Position numbers and translations under genes: made by a program | Source: Thiobacillus sp. | GTDB lineage: Bacteria; Pseudomonadota; Gammaproteobacteria; Burkholderiales; Thiobacillaceae | DNA: 64,000 nucleotides | Reading direction: 5' to 3' | Assembly (NCBI GenBank): GCA_030680405.1 | Contig: JAUXVT010000052.1 | Location: forward strand, 88,652-152,651 | The notes under the pieces: model-generated | What the model was told of the DNA's origin: nothing | The model's database searches: none | Seen by the model: the letters and a program-made list of their open reading frames with translations, nothing else | Shown here: in pieces, positions 33,536 through 42,736 of the stretch | Layout of the letters: every line of letters starts with the position of its first letter | Position numbering within the stretch: position 1 is the first letter of the stretch

Positions 33536-34579
33536 ATGCGTCCCTCCCACATCGAAACCATCCTCGACCGCGAATTTGAAAGCGCCGCCGACGGCTATCA
33601 TACGCCGGTGATGCTGTGGGGCCCGCCCGGCGTCGGCAAGTCGCAAATCGTCGCCAAAATTGCGCAGCAGCACGGTGTGCCGCTAATCGACATCCGCCTG
33701 TCGCAGATGGAGCCGACCGATCTGCGCGGCATCCCCTTCCGCAGCGGCCAGTTGGTCGAGTGGTCGATTCCCTCGATGCTGCCGGATGCCGAACGCCATG
33801 GCCCGTCGGGCATCCTGTTCCTCGATGAAATCACCTCGGCGCCGCCCACCGTGTCGGCCGCGGCCTATCAGCTGATTCTCGACCGCCGCCTGGGCGAATA
33901 CAGGGTGCCCGACGGCTGGGTGATCTTCGCCGCCGGCAATCGCCAGGGCGACCGCGGCGTGACCTACGCGATGCCGGCACCGCTCGCCAACCGCTTCACC
34001 CACTACGAAGTCGTAGCGTTTCTCGACGACTGGGTGGACTGGGCACACAGCGAGGATATCGACCCGCGCGTGATCGCCTTCCTGCGCTTCCGCCCCGATT
34101 TGCTGTTCAGTTTTGACCCGGCCCACACGCCGATCGCCTTTCCCAGCCCGCGCTCGTGGGAATTTGCCCACCGCGCGCTGCAGAAATTCGACGAGACCGT
34201 GTTGCTGGCCGATGCGCTGATGGCCTGCGTCGGCCAGTCGGCCGGGCTGGAACTGAAAACCTTTGTCGACAACCTGGCGCAGATGCCGGACATCGACGCC
34301 ATCATCGCCGGCGAGGCCGCAGAAGTGCCCGAAGGCATCGACCTGCAGTACGGCGTTGCCGCCGCGCTGGTGCGCCGTGCGCTGCAAGCCGCCGACAGCG
34401 GCAACGCCTCGGCGGTGTACGGCAATATTCTCAAATACGCGCAGCGTTTTCCGCAGCGCGAAATGGGCGTGATGCTGGTGAGCGATCTGCACCGCGCCGT
34501 CGGGCGGCCGCTGTTTGCCGTGCCGGCGTTTGCCGAGTGGGCCAACAGCATCACCGATCTGGTTCTGTACGAGCACTAA
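33536..34579 (+). CDS. MoxR-type AAA ATPase
   Basis: 347 residues from the ATG at 33536. Walker A GPPGVGKSQIV, Walker B GILFLDEITSAPP, sensor region FAAGNRQGDRG and a C-terminal helical lid. MoxR ATPases act as chaperones for partner VWA proteins; here the partner gene follows after 2 bases. The genes lie just before the Hsp33 chaperone gene. Confidence 0.9.
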   Translation: MRPSHIETILDREFESAADGYHTPVMLWGPPGVGKSQIVAKIAQQHGVPLIDIRLSQMEPTDLRGIPFRSGQLVEWSIPSMLPDAERHGPSGILFLDEITSAPPTVSAAAYQLILDRRLGEYRVPDGWVIFAAGNRQGDRGVTYAMPAPLANRFTHYEVVAFLDDWVDWAHSEDIDPRVIAFLRFRPDLLFSFDPAHTPIAFPSPRSWEFAHRALQKFDETVLLADALMACVGQSAGLELKTFVDNLAQMPDIDAIIAGEAAEVPEGIDLQYGVAAALVRRALQAADSGNASAVYGNILKYAQRFPQREMGVMLVSDLHRAVGRPLFAVPAFAEWANSITDLVLYEH

Positions 34580-34581
34580 CC

Positions 34582-35835
34582 ATGGCTGAACAGCCCGACG
34601 CCCTGCAGCCCATCCTCACCAAGCTCTCTGCTGCGCGCACCCGGCTCATCATGGAGCGCCCGTTTCTCGGCGCGCTGGTGATGCACCTGCCGCTGAAGGT
34701 CGGCGGCGACGGCTGCACCACCACCGGAACCGATGCGCAGACGTTCTATTTCAATCCAAAATTTATTGACAACTTATCGCTGGCACAGACGCAGTTCGTG
34801 CTGGCGCACGAGGCGATGCACTGCGCGATGGGGCACACCCACCGCCGTAACCACCGCGTCAAGCGGCGCTGGGATGTGGCGTGCGACCATGCGGTCAACC
34901 TGATTCTGATCGAGGAAGGCTTGAAGCCGCCGCTGCATGGCATCCTCGCCGACCAGAATTTCATGACGTTGTCGGCGGAGGAAATCTACCCGCTGATTCC
35001 CGAGGACACCCCGGAAGAATCTTTCGATCAGCATCTGTTCGATAGCGACAACGAATCGGGCGCCAGCCCTGACGAGAACCAGCGCCAGGACAATCCCGAC
35101 GCCGGCGAGTCGGGCGGCCAGGGCAAGGAAGGCCAGAGCGAGGCCGAGGAAAAGCAGGGCAGCGGCAGCCAGGCTTCGCAAAAGCCCAACGAACTGTCTC
35201 CGGCCGAGCGCGAGGAACTCGCCGAGCAATGGAAGAACCGCCTCGCCGCCGCCGCCCAGGCCGCGCGCCAGGCCGGCAAACTGTCCCAATCGATGATGCG
35301 CTGGGTCGACGGCCTGCTCGCGCCCAGCCTGCCGTGGCGCGCACTGCTGGCGCGCTTCTTTGCGGTCAACCAGCGCGACGACTATTCGTGGCGCCGGCCC
35401 TCGCGGCGCGAAGGCGATGCGCTGCTGCCGCGCCTGTCGAGCGAAGGGCTGGAAGTCGTCGCCGCGATCGACACCAGCGGCTCGATCAGCGACGACGAAT
35501 TGCGCGAATTCGTCACCGAGCTCGATGCACTGAAAGGCCAGGTGCGCGCGCGTGTCACCCTGCTGGCGTGCGACAACCACGTCGCCGAAGCCGCGCCGTG
35601 GGAGTACGAGCCGTGGGACACGGTGCAGCTTCCCACTGATATGGAAGGCGGCGGCGGCACCGATTTCCGCCCGGTGTTCGACTGGGTCGAGCACGAAAAC
35701 CGCAGCCCCAACATGCTGGTGTATTTCACCGACGCTGAAGGCGATTTCCCAAAAGTCCCGCCGAATTATCCGGTGATCTGGCTGGTCAAGGGCAAGGGCG
35801 GGGTGCCCTGGGGCGAGCGGGTGCAGCTCAATTGA
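34582..35835 (+). CDS. VWA-like metallopeptidase-type protein (DUF2201)
   Basis: 417 residues from the ATG at 34582. N-terminal part has a zinc-site motif LAHEAMHCAMGH (HExxH), a low-complexity acidic linker (residues ~150-215), and a C-terminal von Willebrand A domain with the metal-site motif VVAAIDTSGSISDDEL. This is the typical MoxR-partner layout, suggesting a regulated protease or assembly factor. The stop overlaps the Hsp33 start. Confidence 0.87.
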   Translation: MAEQPDALQPILTKLSAARTRLIMERPFLGALVMHLPLKVGGDGCTTTGTDAQTFYFNPKFIDNLSLAQTQFVLAHEAMHCAMGHTHRRNHRVKRRWDVACDHAVNLILIEEGLKPPLHGILADQNFMTLSAEEIYPLIPEDTPEESFDQHLFDSDNESGASPDENQRQDNPDAGESGGQGKEGQSEAEEKQGSGSQASQKPNELSPAEREELAEQWKNRLAAAAQAARQAGKLSQSMMRWVDGLLAPSLPWRALLARFFAVNQRDDYSWRRPSRREGDALLPRLSSEGLEVVAAIDTSGSISDDELREFVTELDALKGQVRARVTLLACDNHVAEAAPWEYEPWDTVQLPTDMEGGGGTDFRPVFDWVEHENRSPNMLVYFTDAEGDFPKVPPNYPVIWLVKGKGGVPWGERVQLN

Positions 35836-36701
35836 GCGCAGCCGACGCCCACCCCAACCGCGTGCGCGGTTTCCTGTTCGAGCAGCTCGACATCCGCGGT
35901 GCCTGGGTGCAACTTGGTTCCGCCTGGCGCGAGATGACCGCGGGGCGCGACTACCCCGAACCCGTTCTCGAACTGCTGGGTCAGCTGGCGGTGGTGGCCA
36001 CGCTGATCACCGCCAACCTCAAGCAGGCGGGGCGGCTGACCTTTCAGCTGCGCGGGGCGGGTGACGTGTCGCTGCTGGTGATGAATTGCGACGAGCAGTT
36101 GCGCCTGCGCGGCATGGCACGCGCCGCGCCGGATATTTCCGCCGGCAGTTTGCCGGCCCTGCTGGGCGACGGTGCGCTGACCCTGTCCCTCGACACCGCC
36201 GGCATGCGCCAGCCCTACCAGAGCCATGTGCCGCTGCAGGGCGATACCCTGGCGGCGGTGTTCGAGCATTATCTGGAACAGTCCGAACAGACACCGACCC
36301 GCCTGTGGCTGGCGGCCGATGGAGAAGCCGCTGCGGGCCTGTTCCTGCAGGCCTTGCCGGGCGCGAGCGAGCGCGATGCCGATGGCTGGAACCGGGTGCA
36401 GATCCTGGCCGACACCGTGCGGGCGGACGAATTGCTCGACCTCGGATCAATCAAGCTGATCGAGCGCCTGTTTCCCGAAGAGGATGTGCGCGTGTACGAC
36501 CCGCGCCCGGTCAGCTATCACTGCCCGCGCGATTCGGGCAAGATCGAAGCCATGCTGCGCGGCCTGGGGCGTGCCGAATGCGAGGCCATCCTCGCCGAGC
36601 ACGGCGAAATCCGGGTGCACGACGATGTCTGTAACCATGAATATGTGCTGGATGCGGCGGCGGTGGCCGCGCTTTTCACCCTAACGGGTACAAGCAAATG
36701 A
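35832..36701 (+). CDS. hslO: Hsp33-family chaperonin with altered zinc switch
   Basis: 289 residues from a TTG at 35832 that overlaps the upstream stop; the N-terminus MSAADAHPNRVRGFLFEQ fits Hsp33. The N-terminal chaperone domain and the linker (LIERLFPEEDVRVYDPRPVS) are well kept. The C-terminal redox switch normally has four cysteines (CxC and CxxC) holding zinc. Here the first pair is Cys231-Pro-Arg233 and the second is Asp264-Asp-Val-Cys267, so only one cysteine of each pair remains. A standard zinc centre cannot form; Cys231 and Cys267 could still make a disulfide, or the protein may be constitutively active. Seen in sequence; consequence inferred. Confidence 0.9.
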   Translation: MSAADAHPNRVRGFLFEQLDIRGAWVQLGSAWREMTAGRDYPEPVLELLGQLAVVATLITANLKQAGRLTFQLRGAGDVSLLVMNCDEQLRLRGMARAAPDISAGSLPALLGDGALTLSLDTAGMRQPYQSHVPLQGDTLAAVFEHYLEQSEQTPTRLWLAADGEAAAGLFLQALPGASERDADGWNRVQILADTVRADELLDLGSIKLIERLFPEEDVRVYDPRPVSYHCPRDSGKIEAMLRGLGRAECEAILAEHGEIRVHDDVCNHEYVLDAAAVAALFTLTGTSK

Positions 36702-36712
36702 AAGGATGCATG

Positions 36713-37012
36713 ATGCGGACAGGATGGATGCTGTTGGGACTGCTGGTTTTATCGGCCGGTGCACTGGCCGAGGAGGGACGTGCCGGGGCCGGACGTTACG
36801 AGGCATTGCCGCTGGCCGGCGCCGAGGGCGGCAAGGGTGGCGGGCGGGCGTTCATCCTCGATACCCGCGACGGCCATGTCTGGATCTGGAGCGAAAACGA
36901 ACTCATCACAGCACCGGATGGCCGCCGCCGCTATGGCGGCGGCTTTATCTATCAGGGCAAACTGCGCCCCGGCACCCAGCCTGGCGAGATGATCGAACAG
37001 CAGGCTAGATGA
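36713..37012 (+). CDS. Small exported protein of unknown function
   Basis: About 99 residues. The ATG at 36713 is favoured by AAAGGA six bases upstream; ATGs at 36698 and 36710 are in frame, and the first overlaps the Hsp33 stop. A signal peptide (MRTGWMLLGLLVLSAGALA) is followed by a glycine-rich soluble part (GGKGGGRAFILDTRDGHVWIW). No family recognised. It precedes the MSHA locus by 38 bases. Confidence 0.7.
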   Translation: MRTGWMLLGLLVLSAGALAEEGRAGAGRYEALPLAGAEGGKGGGRAFILDTRDGHVWIWSENELITAPDGRRRYGGGFIYQGKLRPGTQPGEMIEQQAR

Positions 37013-37050
37013 CCTGGCTCTCACCGAATTCAACCGCCCGGACATGACGC

Positions 37051-38751
37051 ATGCCACGCCCTGAAAAAATTCGCCTTGGTGACTTGCTGGTCAAGGAAGG
37101 CCTGATCTCGTCTGCCGTGCTGGAGTCGGCACTGGTTGAGCAAAAAAAATCGGGGCGCCGGCTCGGGCGCGTGCTGGTCGACTCGCTGCTGGTGACCGAA
37201 GAGGCAATCGCCAAGGCGCTGGCGCACCAGTTGAACCTGGCTTATGTTGACCTCAAACAGTCGCCGATCGATCCGGCTGCGCTGAAACTGCTGTCGGAAA
37301 GCCAGGCGCGGCGACTGCGCGTGATGCCGCTGAAAATGCTGCCGCAGGGCCTGCTGGTCGGCATGGCCGACCCCGGCGATCTGTTTGCCTACGACGAACT
37401 GGCCAGGCTGACCCAGCAGGAAATTCATATCGCCGTGGTCACCGAAAGCGACCTGCTCACGGCCTACGACCGCTATTACCGCCATACCGAGGAAATCAGC
37501 GGATTCGCCAAGGAGCTGGAGCAATCGCTCAAGGGAGGCGAAGGTGCCCTGCTGGATGTCTTCAACACCGAAGCCGGCTCGCTCGATGCGCCGGTGGTGA
37601 GGCTGATCCAGTCGGTTTTCGAAGATGCGCTGCAGGTGCGCGCCTCCGACATCCACATCGAGCCGCAGGAAAGAAAGCTCATCATCCGCTTCCGAATCGA
37701 CGGCGTGCTGCATAGCCAGACCGAAGCCGAGCCGACGGTGGCGCAGGCGCTTGCGATGCGCCTGAAGATCATGTCGGGGATGGATATTTCTGAAAAGCGC
37801 CTGCCGCAGGACGGCCGTTTCCAGATCAACCTCAAGGGGCGGCCGCTGGATGTGCGTCTCTCGACCTTGCCGACCCAGCATGGCGAATCGATCGTGATGC
37901 GTCTCCTGGCGACCGATACCGGCCTGCTGGACCTGTCGCGCATCGGCATGCCGGAAACCATGTTGGCACGCTACCGCAGCATCATCGCCCGCCCCAATGG
38001 CCTGGTGCTGGTGACCGGCCCGACCGGCAGCGGCAAAACCACCACCCTGTACGCCTCGCTCGCCTCCTTGAACAGCGTGGAACGCAAGATTATCACCGTC
38101 GAAGACCCGGTCGAATACCGCCTGCCCGGCGTGATGCAGGTGCAGGTCAACGAGAGGATCGATCTGTCCTTTTCGCGCGTGCTGCGCTCCATCCTGCGGC
38201 AGGATCCCGATGTGGTGCTGGTGGGCGAAATGCGCGACGCCGAAACCGCGCAGATCGGCCTGCGCGCCGCGCTCACCGGCCACATGGTGTTTTCCACCCT
38301 GCACACCAACGATGCCGCCGGCACCCCGGTGCGGCTGATCGACATGGGTGCGCCGCGCTTCATGGTGGCGACGGCTCTGCAGGCGGTGGTGGCGCAGCGT
38401 CTGGTGCGCCTCGTCTGCCCGCATTGCCCGCGCCCGCACACGCCGACGCCCAGCGAAATCGGCTGGCTGGAAAGCATGGGCGTCACGTCGATGGACGGAT
38501 TTACCGAAGGCGGAGGGTGTCAGCACTGCAACCACACCGGCTATCGCGGCCGCATGGCAGTTTACGAAATGCTGGAAATGACATCGACGCTGGCGCACGC
38601 TGCCAACCTGGCCGATCCGCGCGAATTCATCCAGACGGCGCGTCAGGCCATGGCGGGGCAGACGCTGGCCCACAACGCGCTGGCGCTGGCGCGCACCGGA
38701 AAAACCAGCCTGGCCGAAGCGGTCAAGGTCAGCAACCAGGATGACGACTGA
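37051..38751 (+). CDS. mshE: MSHA pilus assembly ATPase MshE (GspE/PilB family)
   Basis: 566 residues. N-terminal GspE-N domain (LGDLLVKEGLISSAVLESALVEQ), then the ATPase with Walker A VTGPTGSGKTTTLYA, Walker B DPDVVLVGEMRD, and a C-terminal zinc finger (CPHC..CQHCNHTGYRGR). It powers pilus extension in the cytoplasm. It starts the msh run, followed by mshG after 2 bases. In Vibrio and Pseudomonas MshE binds c-di-GMP at its N-domain. Confidence 0.9.
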   Translation: MPRPEKIRLGDLLVKEGLISSAVLESALVEQKKSGRRLGRVLVDSLLVTEEAIAKALAHQLNLAYVDLKQSPIDPAALKLLSESQARRLRVMPLKMLPQGLLVGMADPGDLFAYDELARLTQQEIHIAVVTESDLLTAYDRYYRHTEEISGFAKELEQSLKGGEGALLDVFNTEAGSLDAPVVRLIQSVFEDALQVRASDIHIEPQERKLIIRFRIDGVLHSQTEAEPTVAQALAMRLKIMSGMDISEKRLPQDGRFQINLKGRPLDVRLSTLPTQHGESIVMRLLATDTGLLDLSRIGMPETMLARYRSIIARPNGLVLVTGPTGSGKTTTLYASLASLNSVERKIITVEDPVEYRLPGVMQVQVNERIDLSFSRVLRSILRQDPDVVLVGEMRDAETAQIGLRAALTGHMVFSTLHTNDAAGTPVRLIDMGAPRFMVATALQAVVAQRLVRLVCPHCPRPHTPTPSEIGWLESMGVTSMDGFTEGGGCQHCNHTGYRGRMAVYEMLEMTSTLAHAANLADPREFIQTARQAMAGQTLAHNALALARTGKTSLAEAVKVSNQDDD

Positions 38752-38753
38752 GC

Positions 38754-39983
38754 ATGCCACTGTTCCTGTATCAGGCGCGCAATGCCAAGGGCGAACTGCA
38801 GAAAGGCCGCTTCGAAGGCGGCAATTCGACCGAGGTGGCCGACCATCTACTGGCTGCCGGGATGATTCCGATCGACATCCGGGCCTTGCCCGATCCGGTT
38901 GAATTCAACCTCGGCGAGGTGCTGGGCAAGAACCGCGCACAGTCGGTCGGACTGGTTGAACTGCAGCTGTTTTCGCGCCAGCTCCACACCATGCTGCGCG
39001 CAGGCGTGCCGATTTTGCGGGCGCTGGCCAGTTTGCGCGAATCCAGCATCAACCCGGGGTTTGCCCGGGTGCTGGCCGACATCAACGATAGCCTGGGGCA
39101 GGGGCGCGAACTCTCGGTGTGCATGGCGCGTCACCCCAAGATTTTCGACAGTTTCTATCTCGCCATGGTCCGCGTCGGCGAAATGACCGGCCGTCTCGAC
39201 GAAGTGCTCGACCGGCTGGCGCAGCATCTCGACTTCGAGCGCCGCTCGCGCGAAAAAGTGAAGGCCGCGGTGCGCTATCCCCTGTTCGTCGTCATTGCGC
39301 TGGTGGTGGCGATGGGCGTCATCAATCTTTTCGTCATCCCGGCGTTTTCCAAGGTCTATGCCGGGATGCATGCGGAACTGCCGCTGATGACGCGCTTTCT
39401 CATCGCCACCTCCAGCTTCACCAAGGAAAACCTCCATCTTCTGGTTGGGGGGATGGGCGTCGCCCTGCTCGGCTTCCGCGGCTGGATCGGCACCGATCGC
39501 GGGCGCTACGTGTGGGACCGCTTCAAGCTGCGTCTGCCCATCGTCGGCAAAATCCTGCGCAAGTCTGCGCTGGCGCGCTTTGCGCGCAGCTTTGCCATGG
39601 CCTCGCGCTCGGGCGTGCCGATCCTGCAGGTGCTGACGGTGGTGGCGGCGGTGGCCGACAATCGCTACTATGCCGACAAGATCGGCAGCATGCGCGAAGG
39701 CATCGAGCGCGGCGAATCGCTGCTGCGCACCGCAACCCTGGCCGGCATCTTCACCCCGGTGGTGCTGCAGATGGTGGCGGTGGGCGAGGAAACCGGCGAA
39801 CTCGACAACCTGCTGCAGGAAATCGCCGTCATGTACGAACAGGAAGTGGACTACGAAATCTCCACCCTGTCGCAGCAGATCGAACCCATCCTCATCACCG
39901 CCCTCGGCGCCATGGTGCTGGTGCTGGCGCTCGGCGTGTTCCTGCCGATCTGGGACATGGGCGCGAAATCCTTCGGCCACTGA
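38754..39983 (+). CDS. mshG: MSHA pilus platform protein MshG (GspF/PilC family)
   Basis: 409 residues with the GspF duplicated domain: LQLFSRQLHTMLRAGVPILRAL and later ARFARSFAMASRSGVPILQVL, plus three helices (VAMGVINLFVIPAF and the C-terminal ITALGAMVLVLALGVFLPIW). It is the inner-membrane platform for the pilus machine. Tightly spaced after mshE. Confidence 0.92.
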   Translation: MPLFLYQARNAKGELQKGRFEGGNSTEVADHLLAAGMIPIDIRALPDPVEFNLGEVLGKNRAQSVGLVELQLFSRQLHTMLRAGVPILRALASLRESSINPGFARVLADINDSLGQGRELSVCMARHPKIFDSFYLAMVRVGEMTGRLDEVLDRLAQHLDFERRSREKVKAAVRYPLFVVIALVVAMGVINLFVIPAFSKVYAGMHAELPLMTRFLIATSSFTKENLHLLVGGMGVALLGFRGWIGTDRGRYVWDRFKLRLPIVGKILRKSALARFARSFAMASRSGVPILQVLTVVAAVADNRYYADKIGSMREGIERGESLLRTATLAGIFTPVVLQMVAVGEETGELDNLLQEIAVMYEQEVDYEISTLSQQIEPILITALGAMVLVLALGVFLPIWDMGAKSFGH

Positions 39984-40120
39984 GTCGCCCAACGGGAAAA
40001 TCAGGGCATTTTTCGTGCCCGTTCTGCAAAACAGCCACAAAACAGCCTCAAGTCATCCGCAATGGCGCCGATAAGTTCTCCATGCCCTATGTGGGCGCCA
40101 ATAAAATTAAGGAGAACTCA

Positions 40121-40696
40121 ATGAACATTCAGTCTGTTTCCCAGCGTCGTCGGATGCAAGGTTTCACCATGATCGAACTTATCGTTGTGATCGTGATTCT
40201 CGGCATTCTGGCGGCGGTCGCGCTGCCGCGCTTCACCAACATTCAGCGTGATGCGCGGATTGCCAAGCTCAATGCTGCGCGCGGCGCGGTGCAGGCAGCG
40301 GCGGCGATGGTGCATGGCACGGCACTGGCTCGTGGTGGTGTCGCGGACACCGCGGCCTGCCCGGCCGGGGGCGGCACAGCCAACAACGCCATTGGCGCGG
40401 CTGGGACGCTCTGTACGGAAAACGGCATCATCAACATGGTCAACGGCTATCCCGCAGCCACCATCGCGGGCATCGTCAACGCAAGCGGCATCGTTTCCGT
40501 CATGACGCCTACCGCTGTCCAGCTTGCAGGGGATGGCTATGCGACCAACGGCGCAGGGCCGATTGATATTCGCATTCTGGGTGGCACCAACCCCGCGCAA
40601 TGTTTCTTCCGGTACACCGCAGCGGTGGCCAATGCCGCGCCTGCAATTGGCGCAGTCACCCCCGCAACCGTCGCCGGCAGTACCACGGGTTGCTGA
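40121..40696 (+). CDS. mshA: MSHA major pilin MshA
   Basis: 191 residues from the ATG at 40121, preceded by AAGGAG. A short leader (MNIQSVSQRRRMQG) ends at the prepilin peptidase site, then FTMIELIVVIVILGILAAVA starts the pilin N-helix with Glu5. Four cysteines in the mature part could form disulfide loops (CPAGGG, LCTEN, CFF and the terminal TTGC). Its first-in-line position after mshG and stronger ribosome site suit a major pilin. Upstream, a GGGCA-TTTTTCG-TGCCC palindrome near 40013 is a weak sigma-54-like match only. Confidence 0.88.
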   Translation: MNIQSVSQRRRMQGFTMIELIVVIVILGILAAVALPRFTNIQRDARIAKLNAARGAVQAAAAMVHGTALARGGVADTAACPAGGGTANNAIGAAGTLCTENGIINMVNGYPAATIAGIVNASGIVSVMTPTAVQLAGDGYATNGAGPIDIRILGGTNPAQCFFRYTAAVANAAPAIGAVTPATVAGSTTGC

Positions 40697-40709
40697 TGGC
40701 TGATTGAAA

Positions 40710-41186
40710 ATGAAGCCACTAAACCGCGGCGCAAGCCGCGGTTTTACCTTGGTGGAACTGGTTTTGGTGCTGACGATCGCCGGTGTGCTCGCGACGGTGG
40801 CAGTGCCGCGCATGGTCGATCGAAGCGCGTTCCAGACGCATGGCGGCGCCGCCGAAGTGCGCACCGCCCTGCGTTATGCGCAGAAGCTGGCGATGGCGAA
40901 GAACCGCGAGGTGTGCGTGACTACGACGGCAAACAATTTGACACTCACGTTTGAGCCCACGATTGCCTCAGTGTGTGGTGTTGCCGCTGTGATACGCCCC
41001 GGTGGCGATCCGGTCAGCGAGCCGACTTTCAGGGTGGTCTTGCCGGCTAGCATCACCCTAGCGCCCGTCGCGCAGTTTCGTTTCGACGGGCAAGGCCGCC
41101 CTTCCACGCCTATCAGTTTGACGGTGGTGGGCGGGAGCAGCAGCGTGCAGGTGACGGTGGAGCAAGAAACCGGCTATGTGCATTAA
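40710..41186 (+). CDS. mshC: MSHA minor pilin MshC
   Basis: 158 residues from the ATG at 40710. Prepilin leader (MKPLNRGASRG) followed by FTLVELVLVLTIAGVLATVA with Glu5 and a GspH-like globular part (RTALRYAQKLAMAKNREVCV). The start overlaps a terminator-like hairpin, and the stop overlaps mshD by 11 bases. Confidence 0.85.
   Translation: MKPLNRGASRGFTLVELVLVLTIAGVLATVAVPRMVDRSAFQTHGGAAEVRTALRYAQKLAMAKNREVCVTTTANNLTLTFEPTIASVCGVAAVIRPGGDPVSEPTFRVVLPASITLAPVAQFRFDGQGRPSTPISLTVVGGSSSVQVTVEQETGYVH
40722..40745 (+). terminator. Terminator-like hairpin inside the start of mshC
   Basis: A perfect 9-bp stem AACCGCGGC/GCCGCGGTT with a GCAA loop is followed by only four T, 26 bases after the mshA stop and inside the coding start of mshC. 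It could partly end transcription after the major pilin and lower minor pilin levels. Confidence 0.5.
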
Positions 41187-41763
41187 GCCTTATCCCTGCC
41201 AGCAAGCCGAACGCGGCCTGACGCTGATCGAACTGCTGATTTTCATCGTCATTGTTGGCGTCGCGGCGACCGCTATTCTGGGTGTGTTTGGCAGCCTCAC
41301 CCGCAATTCCGCCAGCCTATTGCCGGACAAGCAGGCGCAAGCAATTGCAGCCGGGATGATGCAGGAAGTTCTGGCGCAGCCGTTTACCTTTTGCGATCCG
41401 GACGATCCGGCAGCGCCCACCGCCCTCGCGCCGGGTGGCTGCGCGGTGCAGGAAACCGCGATGGCGGCGGAGCTTGGTGAAACGCGCAACGGCGCAACGC
41501 CTTTCGACAATGTCAACGATTACCACAGTGCGGCGCAACTCCCGGTTTCACTGCCCAATCAACCCCCCGCCACGGGCGTGACAGCTTTGGCCGGACTGCC
41601 GGGTTACACCTATCAGGTGACGGTGGCGCCTACCAATGCACTGCCCAATGTGACGGTGACGCCCAACGACGCGCTGCTTGTTACCGTGACTGTCAGGTTG
41701 AATGGAACGCTGGTGTCGCAACTCCAGGGGGTACGCATTCGCTATGCACCCAACACACTATGA
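41176..41763 (+). CDS. mshD: MSHA minor pilin MshD
   Basis: 195 residues with prepilin leader ending QAERG, then LTLIELLIFIVIVGVAATAIL and a MshD-like body (DKQAQAIAAGMMQEVLAQPF, VNDYHSAAQLPV, GLPGYTYQVTV). Two cysteines probably form a loop. Overlaps mshC and mshO. Confidence 0.87.
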   Translation: MCIKPYPCQQAERGLTLIELLIFIVIVGVAATAILGVFGSLTRNSASLLPDKQAQAIAAGMMQEVLAQPFTFCDPDDPAAPTALAPGGCAVQETAMAAELGETRNGATPFDNVNDYHSAAQLPVSLPNQPPATGVTALAGLPGYTYQVTVAPTNALPNVTVTPNDALLVTVTVRLNGTLVSQLQGVRIRYAPNTL

Positions 41764-42275
41764 AATGCTCCCGGACTTTCCTGCCCCGTGAGGTGTGCGC
41801 CGGTTTTTCGCTGATCGAAATGATCGTGGCGATCACCGTGTTGGGCATTCTGAGCGCATCCGCTGCCGTGTTCCTACGCGGGCCAATCACCAGCTATTTC
41901 GATGCGGAGCGGCGCGTCGATCTTTCGGATGCTGGCGGCCTGGCGATGGCGAAACTGTCCCAGGAAATTTCTCGCGCAGTTCCCAATAACAACTTCAACG
42001 TGATCGCTACCGGCGCGAGCGGATTCCCTCTCGTTTTTATCCCACGCTCGAACCCGGCTCAGCCGGTGACCTACGTCTGTAACCTTGCAACGGGCGAGTT
42101 GCGACGTAACACGGGTGCTCAAAGCGATTTGCTGGCGACTGACCTCGTCAACTGCCAGGCAAGACGCTTCCCTGGCGTCGGCGGGCCTGCGCAATGGGTC
42201 ACTCTGGTGCTTAGCTTCGACAACGCGGGCGATCGCTTGACGCTCTACCACACCATACGTGTTGATCTGCCATGA
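41760..42275 (+). CDS. mshO: MSHA minor pilin MshO
   Basis: 171 residues. Leader ends at VCAG, then FSLIEMIVAITVLGILSASA. The body (YFDAERRVDLSDAGGLAMAKLSQEISRAVPNN) fits MshO/GspJ-like minor pilins. ATGA-type 4-base overlaps link it to mshD and mshP. Confidence 0.85.
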   Translation: MKCSRTFLPREVCAGFSLIEMIVAITVLGILSASAAVFLRGPITSYFDAERRVDLSDAGGLAMAKLSQEISRAVPNNNFNVIATGASGFPLVFIPRSNPAQPVTYVCNLATGELRRNTGAQSDLLATDLVNCQARRFPGVGGPAQWVTLVLSFDNAGDRLTLYHTIRVDLP

Positions 42276-42685
42276 AGTGCCCCAAATTGAAACGCACGCA
42301 ACAAGGTTTCGCGCTGATCGCCGCCATTGTGCTGATCGTGGTGTTGGCCGCAATGGCAGGGTTTGTTGCGTCGATGGTCAGCGGGCAAAGCGCCGGGCAA
42401 CAGCTCGAACGGATGTCGGGGGTGGCGGATAGGGCTGCGCAAACCGGCGTGGAGTGGGGGGCGTACCAAGTGTTGCGGCAGGCTCCCGGAGTCTGTCCAT
42501 TTGTGCCCGCCCCACCGCCCCTTACGTCCCTTACCCTGCCAGGCATCCCCGTCGGGATGACGGTTACGGTGAACTGCGTGTCGGTGGCGGGGCCAGCACC
42601 TTTCCGGATTACCTCCACCGCGATCTATGGTGCGCCCGCCAGCCCCGATTATGTGGAACGCTCCAAAACGGCGGACTTCCCATGA
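42272..42685 (+). CDS. mshP: MSHA minor pilin-like protein MshP
   Basis: 137 residues. The leader (MKCPKLKRTQQG) is followed by FALIAAIVLIVVLAAMAGFVAS; the Glu5 of pilins is replaced by Ala, as is usual for MshP/PilX-type proteins. The rest has cysteines at CPFVP and NCVSV. Last of the pilin group. Confidence 0.85.
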   Translation: MKCPKLKRTQQGFALIAAIVLIVVLAAMAGFVASMVSGQSAGQQLERMSGVADRAAQTGVEWGAYQVLRQAPGVCPFVPAPPPLTSLTLPGIPVGMTVTVNCVSVAGPAPFRITSTAIYGAPASPDYVERSKTADFP

Positions 42686-42706
42686 AGCGCGCACACTTCT
42701 CTTGCT

Positions 42707-42715
42707 TGCTATACT
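42707..42715 (+). promoter_or_regulatory. Possible extended -10 promoter before mshI
   Basis: TGCTATACT matches an extended -10 element (TG at 42707, TATACT at 42710), with a plausible start about 15 bases upstream of the mshI ATG at 42737. No clear -35 is seen. Confidence 0.4.
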
Positions 42716-42736
42716 CGCCCGCACTTTGACAACACG

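Noticed and set aside
40000..40120. Sigma-54 promoter before mshA
   Set aside because: GGGCA..GTGC has the right spacing but only part of the consensus, and it is also a plain palindrome.
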